NCBI GenBank assembly: GCA_019448385.1
Contig: JAGTXO010000008.1
Span: forward strand, 1,165,573-1,229,572
Reading direction: 5' to 3'
Length of the DNA: 64,000 bases
Origin: Diacronema lutheri
Taxonomy: Eukaryota; Haptophyta; Pavlovophyceae; Pavlovales; Pavlovaceae
In this document: positions 10,935 through 22,054 of the stretch, one piece after another
How the letters are laid out: the number at the start of each line of letters is the position of its first letter
How positions within the stretch are numbered: the first letter of the stretch is position 1
Translations under genes and position numbers: made by a program
The notes under the pieces: generated by a model
The model's database searches: none
What the model was told of the DNA's origin: nothing
The model's input: the letters and a program-made list of their open reading frames with translations, nothing else

Positions 10935-11042
10935 CTCGCCGACCGTCTAGGAGAAGGGGGCGGTGGATCTTCGGCCACGATGCCGTCCGAGGTCAGTCCA
11001 CGAGCCTCGCCGACCTTTTGAAAAGCAGCGGGAAAACCATCG
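10935..11042. promoter_or_regulatory. Short divergent promoter (NOLC1 / kinase)
   Basis: 108 bp between two divergent start codons. If the kinase instead starts at the in-frame ATG at 11130, the gap is 195 bp. No obvious TATA element. Confidence 0.35.
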
Positions 11043-12665
11043 ATGGCCGGCGGCGAGGCGAGGTGGGATGGCGCGAGCCGTCGAGAGCCGGGCTGGTGTG
11101 GTGGACTGGCGGCGAGTGTGTGCGCGGCGATGGTGGCGGTGATCGTAACCGTCGCCTTTGCCTTCGCGCCGCGCCGCGCCGCCGGCCTGGTCGCTGCGCT
11201 TGTCGTGCGTGCGCGCGCGCTCGCCGCGCGGCGGGGCGCCGAGGCGCGCGCGCGGCGCGTGTGGCGCGCGCTCGAGGCGCGGCTGCCGCCTGAGCTGCGC
11301 GACGAGCTGGTGCGCCTATCGGACGCGCAGCTCGCCGACGCGCTCGCCGGCGTGCTCGAGCCGTTCCTTGGCCCCGCAGAGGACGCGCCGCAGCTGAGCC
11401 TCGCGATCGACATCGGCGGAACCCGCACCAAGTTCATGCTCCAGCGCTGCGCGGGCGGCACGGGCGTAGGCGGCTCGGGCATGGGCGGCGTCTCCTCGGC
11501 TGGCAGCGTGGCGGGCGGTGCCGACCCCGCCGCCGCCGCCGTCCGATGCGAGGAAGTCGTTCTAGAGCCCCTCCCAAGCAAGTCGCTTTGGCAGGTCAGC
11601 CGCTGCCGCCCAAGCGCCGCACGCCGCGCGCCGCGCTGCGCGTCGCCGCGGCACGGCGTAGCCGACGTCGCAACGCGCGCCGCGCGCTGCGAGCTGGCCG
11701 CGTGCCGCGCGCCGTGCCGCACGCCGCGCGCCGCGTGCCGCGCGCCGTGCCGCACGCCGCGCGCCGCGTGACGCGCGCCGCGTGCCGCGCGCGGCGCTCG
11801 CAGGACGAGCGCCTCCCCGGCGCGGACAAGTTTGACCCGAGCCGTGCCGCAGAGCGCGTGCGCGCGCACCTTGAGGCGGCGGGCGTGCCACTCGCGGAGG
11901 TCAAGCGCGTCGTCTTCTCGGTGCCGGGGACCGTCGACATCGAGGAGGCCATGGCGCACCTCTCCGAGCCAGTGCAGGTGTGCCGCGCGCGCTTTTCTTT
12001 CGCCCGGGCTCGTCACGAGCGCGAGCAGGCGCGCCCGCAGCGCGCGCGCCGCGCCGACGTCACCCCCCGCCTCCCCTTCCGCCCCTACTCTACCCCCTTA
12101 CTTACCCCTTTCCCCCCTTTCCCCCTTTCCTTCCTTCCCCCTTCCCCCTTCCCCCTTCCCCCTTCCCCCTTCCCCCTTTCCCCTATCCCCTCCCCCACCC
12201 CCCCCCCCCCCCCCCCCCCCCCCCCCATTCCTGCGGGGACACGCGCGCGCGCGCGTAGGTGCGCAACATGCCGTCCTTCTCGCCGCGCTTCCGTGGCTTC
12301 AACTTTAAAAAGGAGTTTGCGCCCGTCTTCCCCGCGGCCAAAGTCTCCGCCGTCCCGGACAACATGGCCGCTGCGCTCGGCGTCGCGTGCACGGCGCCGC
12401 ACGTGCAGAACGCGCTCGTCCTCGTCCTTGGGACGGCGCCCGCCGTTGCGACCTTTTTCCGCGACCCGACCAAGCGCGAGAAGTACATCGAGTCGGCCAT
12501 CTGGCAGTCGTGGGTGTGGTTCACCAAGATCGACCTCGCGGACCGGTGCGGCGGGGCGGCGCGCCGCGCGCGCAGTGCGGCGGCGCCTTCTTTTTCCCTT
12601 GTCTCCTCTCTCCTGAGCTTTTTCTCGATCCTCCCCTCATTTGCCCTTTCTCTCGCTCGCTCGCT

Positions 12666-12715
<50 letters not shown>

Positions 12716-13075
12716 TCTCTTTCCCCACAGCTTCGGTTACTGCGGCGGCATCCACCTCGGCGACGACGGCCACACGCTCCGACTGCGCGCACCGACCGAA
12801 TTTAAAATCCCGCACCACCAGGCGCGGATCCGGTTTGCGCTGGACTCGGCCACGTGGGATCGGCTTAACGGCTGCTCGCCGCTCGTGCCCGCGCACCTGC
12901 AGGGCGGGCTAAGCCACGAGGAGGCGACGGCAATTTGGTGCGATCGCCTAAGGTCTGCTCTGTCCGCCCTCGCGCTCAAATTCCATTCCGTCTACGGCCC
13001 GCCAGAGGTGTGGCGCCGCGCGCAGCGGTGCTTCGCGCGATTCGCAGCGCAGTGTGCTGTGCCCTGGCATGTAGC

Positions 13076-13116
<41 letters not shown>

Positions 13117-15067
13117 CCGCCGCCCCCCATCCCCCCCCCTACCCTTTGGTCAAAGGGCTGCATGCCGTGCTCATGTCGGACGCGCGTGCCCATGTCGGAC
13201 GCGCGTGCCCATGTCGGACGATGTCGGACGCCCCCCATAGGTGGTCTACGTTCTTGGCGGCAACTCGACGCGCTGCGCCGGACACGTGCAGTCGACCTCA
13301 TACGAGATCCCGGACTCGGCCAAGCGGCTACGGCAGACGGTACCCGTGATTATCCCGTCAGCTGACGAGCTGCAGCAGCGGATTCCGTTACTTGGACTCC
13401 TCTTCTCAGCGCGGTACAAGGTGCGACGACTGCAGCGCATAACCCCCGCCTGCGCGCGAGCCAAAGTGTGCCGAGTGGCTGCGGCTGTGCATGCACCCCG
13501 TCTGTCCCCATTCTGCCTGCCTGCGCGCGAGCCAAAGTGTGCCGAGTGGCTGCGGCTGTGCATGCACCCCGTCTGTCCCCATTCTGCCTGCCTGCGCGCG
13601 AGCCAAAGTGTGCCGAGTGGCTGCGGCTGTGCATGCACCCCGTCTGTCCCCATTCTGCCTGCCTGCGCGCGAGCCAAAGTGTGCCGAGTGGCTGCGGCTG
13701 TGCATGCACCCCGTCTGTCCCCATTCTGCCTGCCTGCGCGCCCAGCCAAAGTGTGCCGAGTGGCTGCGGCTGTGCATGCACCCCGTCTGTCCCCATTCTG
13801 CCTGCCTGCGCGCGAGCCAAAGTGTGCCGAGTGGCTGCGGCTGTGCATGCACCCCGTCTGTCCCCATTCTGCCCGCCTGCGCGCGAGCCAAAGTGTGCCG
13901 AGTGGCTGCGGCTGTGCATGCACCCCGTCTGTCCCCATTCTGCCCGCCTGCGCGCGAGCCAAAGTGTGCCGAGTGGCTGCGGCTGTGCATGCACCCCGTC
14001 TGTCCCCATTCTGCCTGCCTGCGCGCGAGCCAAAGTGTGCCGAATGGCTGCGGCTGTGCATGCACCCCGTCTGTCCCCATTCTGCCTGCCTGCGCGCGAG
14101 CCAAAGTGTGCCGAATGGCTGCGGCTGTGCATGCACCCCGTCTGTCCCCATTCTGCCTGCCTGCGCGCGAGCCAAAGTGTGCCGAATGGCTGCGGCTGTG
14201 CATGCACCCCGTCTGTCCCCATTCTGCCTGCCTGCGCGCGAGCCAAAGTGTGCCGAATGGCTGCGGCTGTGCATGCACCCCGTCTGTCCCCATTCTGCCT
14301 GCCTGCGCGCCCAGCCAAAGTGTGCCGAGTGGCTGCGGCTGTGCATGCACCCCGTCTGTCCCCATTCTGCCTGCCTGCGCGCGAGCCAAAGTGTGCCGAA
14401 TGGCTGCGGCTGTGCATGCACCCCGTCTGTCCCCATTCTGCCTGCCTGCGCGCGAGCCAAAGTGTGCCGAATGGCTGCGGCTGTGCATGCACCCCGTCTG
14501 TCCCCATTCTGCCTGCCTGCGCGCCCAGCCAAAGTGTGCCGAGTGGCTGCGGCTGTGCATGCACCCCGTCTGTCCCCATTCTGCCTGCCTGCGCGCCCAG
14601 CCAAAGTGTGCCGAGTGGCTGTGGCTGTGCATGCACCCCGTCTGTCCCCATTCTGCCTGCCTGCCCCCCCCCCCCCCCCCCCCCCCCCCCTCCCCCTCCC
14701 GCTCCCTTTGTCTGTCTCAAAGCCCACTTGACTGACTTTTAAAGCACTGCACTCGCCTCCCGTAACGCCTCGTCCCCCCTCACACCGCCCCTCCCCCTCG
14801 CGGCGTGTCGCCCGCCCCCGTGCCTCCCCCCCCCCCCCCCCCCACCCCCCCCCACCCCCCCCCACCCCCCTTGCCCGCGCGCAGGTGAAGCACGTCTTTG
14901 CGCCCGGCCAGGACCCGCTCGCGCGCGGCTGGACACGAGGCGGCGAGCTCTATATTTGGGTCTCGCGTGACAGTTACGTTTCGTCATCCGCGCGTCGGCG
15001 CGCGGAGGAGGAGAAGGCGCGGGCTCGCACGCCGTCGCCCGACCGGCTGCACGCGCTCAGCGTGCGC

Positions 15068-15100
<33 letters not shown>

Positions 15101-15541
15101 TCGTCGGCGGGGCGCGCACGTACGCCGAAACGGCTCGCGCTCGGCGCGCAGCTCGAGGCGAACGCGCGCGCGTACAGGGGGGCGCGCGTGGTGGAGGAGG
15201 GCGACGTGGGCATGCTGGGCGCGCACACCGCCGGTTTCGTCAGTTTCGTCAGTGGCGCGCCCGCAGGCGTCGACGCGCGCGGCGGCGCGCGCGCTGGCGC
15301 CGTCGGAGGCCGCGGCGGTGGCGGAGGCGTTGGCGGAATCGGTGAGGTGGGCGGTGAGGTGGGCGCGGTGCGATGCAAGCAGCAACGCGCGGGCTCGGGC
15401 AAATCACTAGCATCGCCGCCAGCCGCGCAGCCGGCCGCCGCGCCCGAGAGCGCGCGCGAGGCCAACGGGGTGAGACGACGGGTGACGGCGTCGACGAGCT
15501 GCGCGCCGGCGCTGGCGGGCGCGCGCCGGCGGAACGTGTAA
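11043..15541 (+). CDS. ASKHA-fold (ROK-like) sugar or small-molecule kinase, six exons
   Basis: Predicted join 11043-11594, 11804-11977, 12259-12545, 12731-13007, 13241-13420, 14885-15541 (about 708 residues; phases agree at every junction, all GT-AG). Exon 1 holds the phosphate-1 motif LAIDIGGTRTKF. Exon 2 has VVFSVPGTVDIEE, like the ROK-type sugar-binding block. Exon 3 has AVPDNMAAALG and VLVLGTAP, fitting the adenosine and phosphate-2 region. Later exons carry FGYCGGIHLG and VVYVLGGNS. This order is typical of ATP-dependent ROK/hexokinase-like enzymes. The substrate is not evident and the C-terminal Ala-rich half of exon 6 may be a disordered tail. A second in-frame ATG at 11130 begins a hydrophobic stretch (MVAVIVTVAFAFA) that could be a signal anchor, so targeting to an organelle or membrane is possible. 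Introns 2, 3, 4 and 5 hold poly-C runs. Confidence 0.75.
13451..14671. repeat. 71-bp minisatellite in the last kinase intron, about 17 copies
   Basis: The unit begins gcgcgagccaaagtgtgccg and repeats every 71 bp with few variants (gag/gaa, gcgcgag/gcgccca, tctgcctg/tctgcccg). It lies within intron 5 (13421-14884). Because 71 is not a multiple of three and the unit lacks stops, every frame is open on both strands, giving seemingly long repetitive ORFs that are artefacts. Confidence 0.95.
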
Positions 15542-15832
15542 ATTGCACCGTCAGTGTGGGACTGGGTGACGTCCGACGAGTGACGATCACGGTCAGCGTC
15601 TTGCCGACGTCGACGGTGCCGGCGACATCGATGATGGTGGCGGTGGCGAATGGGGTCATGGCCAGACACTGCCATTGTGTGGCACACTGAGAACACTGAG
15701 TGACAGTCACGCGCTCGCCGTCCTTTTTTGAAAGGGGCGCGCGCGAGAACGCTGGAACCTTGGGGAGCCATTCTTGTTGCATCACACGCGGCCACACGCA
15801 CGGCGTGGCGACCAACGACTGCGCGCGGCAGC

Positions 15833-18800
15833 ATGCCGCCTTCCGGAATCGACGCGAGCGCGATCGCGCAGGCCGTGCAGGCGGAGATTGAGCGGCAGAC
15901 GGAGGCCGGCTTTGCGGCGATGACCGCTGACGAGCTTGCCGCCGCCGTCGGCCAGCTCGAGCAGCAGCTCGCAAAGGCGAAGGCTGCGCTCGCCGCGAGC
16001 GCCGCGCCCGCCGCGGTCGCGCCAAAGGCCGCCGACCCGGACACGCTGCCCGAGCTTCCGTGGGGCTGTACGCGCGGCGCAGCCTCGCGCGCTGGCCGCG
16101 CCGTGCGCCGCACGCGCGCGCGCACCGCGCCGAGCCGGGAATGCGCGGCTCTCCGCGGCGCGCGGCGCGGCGCGCACGGCCGTCGCGCCGCCGGGCGCCA
16201 CGCGGGTATTGGGCGCGTCAACGCGGCGTGCGCACGTGCGAGTCGTACGCGCGTCTGCGCGCGCGCGCTCGCCGCAACGCCGCGCTCACGTTCGCCGCGT
16301 CCGCGTCTGCGCCCGCGCTTGCGCTCGCCGGCGGCGCGCGCCGCCGCGCAGCGCCCGTCGACGGCGCCAAGGTGCGCGCGTTCGTGGATGAGGAGATGAG
16401 CCGGCGCATCATGATCATCGACGGCGCGATGGGCACGACGATCCAGCAGTACAAGTTCTCGGAGGAGGACTTCCGTGGCGATCGCTTCAAGGACTACCAT
16501 CGTGACATCAAGGTGCGCCGGAGCTCCCCCCGTGTTCCCGTGTTCCCGTGTTCCCGTGTTCCCGTGTTCCCGTGTTCCCGTGTTCCCGTGTTTCTGGCTT
16601 CGTGGCTCCGTGGCTCCGAGGCCCCGTGGCCCCTCCCCGTGCCCCCTCCCGCCCCCTCCCCCTCCCCCCCCCCCCCCCCCCGTCGCCGTGCCCGCTACCC
16701 GTCCACCCGCCCGCGCGGCCTTGCCCCGCCTCGACTTCCGTGCCCGCTTTTGAAATGCGGGCGGAGGCGCCTGCGTGCGGTGTGCGGTGTGCGGCGCATG
16801 CCGCGCCGTGCCGCGCCGTCACCTGCCGCGGCTTGGCGCGGCGCGCCATGCCGGTCCGGACTTTTCGCGCCATGCCGGTCCGGACTTTTCGCGTCCCGCG
16901 GGCGAGCGGCGCCGCAACGCGCCCCGCCCCGCCGCGCGATGCTCGTGACGCGTGGAGGGGCGTGCTCGTGCTGCCATGGCGGCTGTAACGGCAACGCGCG
17001 CTGTAACGGCCACGCGCCGTAACGGCTCCTGTGCAGAGTCGGGCGCACCTCTCCCTGGCCGGGGCGAGCGGTTTCGGCGCGCCATGCGCGGGGCATCGCC
17101 TCCAACCGCCGCTCCCAACCGCCGCTCCCAACCGCCGCTCCCAACCGCCGCCTCCAACCGCCGCTCCCAACCGCCGCCTCCAACCGCCGCCTCCGCTCCC
17201 GCCTCCACACCCTCGTTGTCGCGTCGTCGCTGCCCCCCCCCCCCCCCCCCCCCTCCTCTCCCCTCCTCTCCCCTCCTCTCCCCTCCTCCTGTGGCGAGAG
17301 CGTGCCCTAATCCCCCCCCCCCCCCCCCCCCCCCCTTACACCCCCCCCCCTCCTCCCCTCCCCCCCTCCCTTGTGCAGGGCAACAACGACATGCTCGTCC
17401 TCACGCAGCCCGACACGATCTACGACATCCACCGCCGCTACTTCGAGGCCGGCGCGGACATCTGCGAGACGAACACCTTCTCGGGCACCACGATCGCGCA
17501 GGCGGACTATGGCATGGAGGACCTGGTCTACGGTGCGCGTGGCAGCGGCTGTACGGGGCGTGCGGTCCGGGTGGCAGCGGCTGTCCGGGGCGTGCGGTGC
17601 GCGTGGCAGCGGCTGTCAGGGGCGTGCGGTCCGGGGCCCGCTGCGCGCCCCTGCGCGCTGCCTTTGTGCGCAACTGCTTTGGCCGCCCTGCCCGCCTGCC
17701 TCCCTTCCCCCCCCCCCGCCCCCGCCCCTGCCCCCGCCTTCACCATGCCCTCCCCCGCCCCCGCCCCCCCCCGCCTTCACACCCCCCCAACCGCCCAACC
17801 GCCCAACCGCCCAACCGCCCACCGCAGAGATCAACCTGCGCGCCGCGCAGCTCGCCGTCCGCGCCGCCAAGGCCGTAACCGCCACGCAGCCGCACAAGCC
17901 GCGCCTCGTCGCGGGCGCCATTGGTCCGACGAACCGGACGCTCTCCATCTCGCCGTCCGTGGAGGACCCGGGCTTCCGCAACTGCACGTGGGATGAGGTG
18001 GTCATCGCCTACAAGGAGCAGGTGTGTATGTGTGGGTGTGGGTGTGAGTGTGGGTGTGTGGGTGGGTGGGTGGGTGGGTGGGTGGGTGGGTGGGTGGGTT
18101 GGTGGGCGGGTGGGTTGGTGAGTTGGTGGGTGTGTGTGCGTGTGGGTGTCCTCGAGGGCGGCGCGGGGGCGTGCAGGCGCTTGTTGGGTCGCGTGCGAGC
18201 CCGGCAGCGGCGCGCGGGCACGCGCCGCGGCGGCGGAGGCGCGGCGGGGCAGCTGGCGTGCGGTGCCCCCCCCCCCCCCCCCTCCCGCTCGCCCGGTTCC
18301 CACCCCTTCGCCCCCCGTGGCGTGCCTGGCGTGCGCGCGCGGCGTGCGCGTGCAGACTCGGGCGCTGGTCGACGGCGGCGTGCACATCCTGCTCGTCGAG
18401 ACGATCTTCGACACGCTCAACGCCAAGGCGGCGCTCTTCGCGATCGATGAGTTCTTCGACGAGAACCCGACGATCGTGCCGCTGCCCGTGCGCGCGCGCG
18501 GGCGCCGCCCGCTGCCGCTGCGCCCGCCGCCGTCGCGTGGGTTCCGCCGCGCCTGCCGCCCGCGCGTGGGCGCCGCGCCGCCACCGGCGCACTGCGGCGC
18601 GCGCGCGTACACGGCGCGAGGCGCTCACCGCGGACGCCATCTCCCCTTCCTTCCCTTCCCTCCCCCCCCCTCCCCCCCCCCCCTTCCCTTCCCTTCCCTT
18701 CCCTCCCCCCCCCTCCCCCCCCCCTTCCCTTCCCTTCCCTCCCCTCCCTCCCCCTCCCCCGCCCTTCCCTTCCCTTCCCTTCCCTCCCCCCCCCCTTCCC

Positions 18801-18870
18801 TTCCCTTCCCTTCCCTCCCTGCCCCGACCTATTCCCTTCCCTTCCCTTCCCTTCCCCCCCCTCCCCTGCC

Positions 18871-18910
<40 letters not shown>

Positions 18911-21900
18911 TTCTGCCGCTCTGCCTGCGCACGCGCCTCGCCCCGGCCCCGCCGCGCGCGTTCCGGCGTCCGGGCAGGTGATGATCTCTGGGACCATCGT
19001 CGACTTGTCCGGACGCACGCTGTCCGGACAGACGACGGAGGCCTTCTACGTGTCGGTGATGCACGCCAAGCCGCTGTGCATCGGCTTGAACTGCGCGCTG
19101 GGCGCGACCCAGATGCTCCCGTTCATGCAGGCGCTCTCCAACTGCGCCAACGTCTGCCACGTGCGCGCTGCGCGCCGGGCCGCAGCGCGCCGGGCCGTAC
19201 AGCGCGCCGGGCCGCACGAAGGCCGCGCCGCGCCGCGCGCCGCGCCGCGCCGCGCCGGGCGGCGGGCGTGCGGTGCGCCGCCCGTGGCCGCGCCGCGTGG
19301 CGGCTCTGCCGCGCAGGGTCCGGAACACACCGTCACGGGTGTCACCGTCACGGGTGTCACCCGCGTCACCGCGTCACGCGCCGTGACGGTGCGTCACCGC
19401 GTCACGCGCCGTCACCCCGTCACCGCCGCGTCACCAGGTGCACGCCTACCCGAACGCGGGCCTGCCCAACGCGATGGGCGGGTACGACCAGAAGCCCGCC
19501 GAGTTCGCGCTCGAGGTGAAGCAGTTCGCCGACCTGGGCATCGTCAACATGCTTGGCGGCTGCTGCGGCACCACGCCCGAGCACATCGGTGCGTTGGCGA
19601 AGGCGGTCGCGTCCGTCAAGCCGCGCGTCAAGCCGACGATCACGGGCATCCCCAAGATGGTGCGCTGCTCGGCGCGGCTTTTTTAAAACAGGCGCATCGT
19701 GTCCATGAATGCCCTGCCCGTACCCACCGCCACGACCGCCACGACCGCCGCCACCGCCACCCCCGCCACCACCGCCTCCGCCCACCGACTGCACCCCCCC
19801 CCCCCCCCCCACCTGCCCCTCCCCACCCCCTCCCCTCTCCTGCTCCCCTCCCTGCAGCAAATCTCGGGCCTCGAGGCGTGCACCGTCGACCTGGGCACCC
19901 TCGGCTTCGTCAACCTCGGCGAGCGCTGCAACCTCGCCGGCTCGATCAAGTTTAAAAAGCTGATCATGGGCGGCGAGTACGACAAGGCGCTCGACATCGC
20001 CAAGCACCAGGCCGAGAGTGGCGCACAGGGTGCGGCGCGCTCCTACCACGCGCGGCACAGAGGCGGGCGTAGCGTGCCCTCCCTACCCCCCCAACCCCCT
20101 CCCTACCCCCCCTCCCCCTGCTCCCCTACGGCCCCTTCCCAGGCGGGCCTGTCTGGGACGGGCCGGCCATAAGCGCGCGCGGGGGGGGGGGGGGGGGGGG
20201 GGGGGCAGAGAATGGGAAGGCGAGGAGAAAACAAAAGAGAGGGGGAGGTGGGTGGGGGGGGGGGGGGGGGGGGGAGCGGGGGGGGGGGGGAGGCAGTGGC
20301 GGCATGCTCGGCTGCGTGCACGCAGGGCAGCCGTCCGCCATGCCGTCCGCCATCGCCGCACACCGCGCGCGGTCCGCACGCTCAACCGCGCCGCGCGCCG
20401 ATCCGGACTCGTAACGTCCATCCACCGGACATGCCGCCACCGCCGCGCATGGACTGCCGCCGCCATGCTGCACGCACCGCGGCCGTTACACACGCGCCAC
20501 TGCCGTTACGCACGCGCCGCGGCCGTTACACACGCGCCACTGCCGTTACGCACGCGCCGCGGCCGCGCAGTGCTCGACATCAACATGGACGACGGCATGC
20601 TCGACGGCGTTGCGGCGATGACCAAGTTTTTAAACATGGCGATCCCCGAGCCCGACGTCTCCCGCCTGCCCATCATGGTCGACTCGTCGAAATTCCACAT
20701 CGTCGAGGCGGGCCTCAAGTGCTGCCAGGGTGCGCCGCCCTGCCCTGCCCTGCCTCCCCATCGCCCCCCCCCCCCCCCCCCCCCCCCCCCCCCTGCTCCC
20801 GTGCCCTGCTCCCGTGCGTGACTCGCGCCTATCGCTCTGACAATCCTCGAGCGGTCCGGTCCGGTCCGGTTCGGTCCGGTCCGGTCGATGCGCTTCGGTC
20901 CGGTCCTGTCGATGCGCTCCGGTCCGGTGTGCGCGCCTGCAGGCAAGTGCATCGCAAACTCGATCTCGCTCAAGGAGGGCGAGGCCAACTTTATCCGCCA
21001 GGCCAAGGTGCGCCCAGCCCGCCCCGCCCAGCCCGCCCAGTCCGCCCTGCCCAGCCGCCCAGCCCGCCCCATCCGACAGCCCCGCCCAGTCTGGACAGCG
21101 CACCTGCTGGCGGCGATGCGAGGCGCGTCCGCTCGACGATGGCGGTCGTGAACGGAGCCATTGTCGAGCGTCCGCTTAACGATGGCGGTCGTTGCGACCG
21201 TCGCTCCGCGCTCCACCGGCAGAGCGGGCCTGCTGCGGAAGGCACAGAGTCAGCCCGCGCATTCGCCCTGTGCGGCTCGCTGGCCGTGGTCGCCCCTTCG
21301 CTGCGCATGGCCGCGTGGTCTGCCAGCTCGCCTGCCCTTGCTCCGGCGCCCGCGCTTTGACTCGCCCGTTTTTTTTTGATGCTTGCGCGCCATCTATCTC
21401 GGCGTATGCCGTGCGCCGTTGCCCGCGCCTGCGCACGCGCCACCATTCCCCGCGCCAGCACCCTCACCGCCGTCAAACCCGCCTCACCGACTCCCCCCTT
21501 ACCCCCCTGTTCCCCCCCTCCCCGCTGCCGCCGCCGCTGTGGCAGATCATCAAGCGCTTCGGCGCGGCCGTCGTCGTGATGGCCTTTGACGAGGAGGGGC
21601 AGGCCGCTGGGTACGCGGAGAAGATCCGCATCTGCAAGCGCGCGTACGACATCCTCGTCTCGGACAAGGTGCGTGGCAAGCCCTCTGTTCTTCCCTCCTC
21701 TTCCTTTCCTTTTCCGATTCCCTTCCTTCTTTTCTTTCCTTCTTCCTTCTCCCTTCCTTTTCCTTCTTCCTTTTCTCTTTCCCTTCCTGCTTCCTTTTCC
21801 CTTCCTTTTCCTTCTTCCTTTCTTCCTTTTCCCTCCCTTTTCCTTCTTCCTCTTCCTTCCTTGTTTTGTGTGCTTTTAAAAAGCGCCCTCGCCTTCCTTA

Positions 21901-22021
21901 ACCCTTCGCCAACTGCACGTGTGCCCCTGGCCATTTTGGCTTCCCCCCTCGCCCGCCCGCCCACTGGCCCGCCCGCCTCGCCTCGCGTTGCCTTGCCCCC
22001 CGCGCAGGTCGGCTTCCCGCG

Positions 22022-22054
<33 letters not shown>

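Noticed and set aside
8607-11021. Long plus-strand frames over the NOLC1 gene
   Set aside because: They are shadows of the Ser/Asp repeat codons; the minus-strand product has clear LisH-like and SRP40 C-terminal domains.
13451-14671. Possible CRISPR-like array because of regular repeats
   Set aside because: Units are contiguous and identical with no unique spacers; this is a minisatellite in a eukaryotic intron.
13246-14865. Several long repetitive ORFs on both strands
   Set aside because: They are translations of the 71-bp minisatellite inside an intron; all frames are open because the unit lacks stops.
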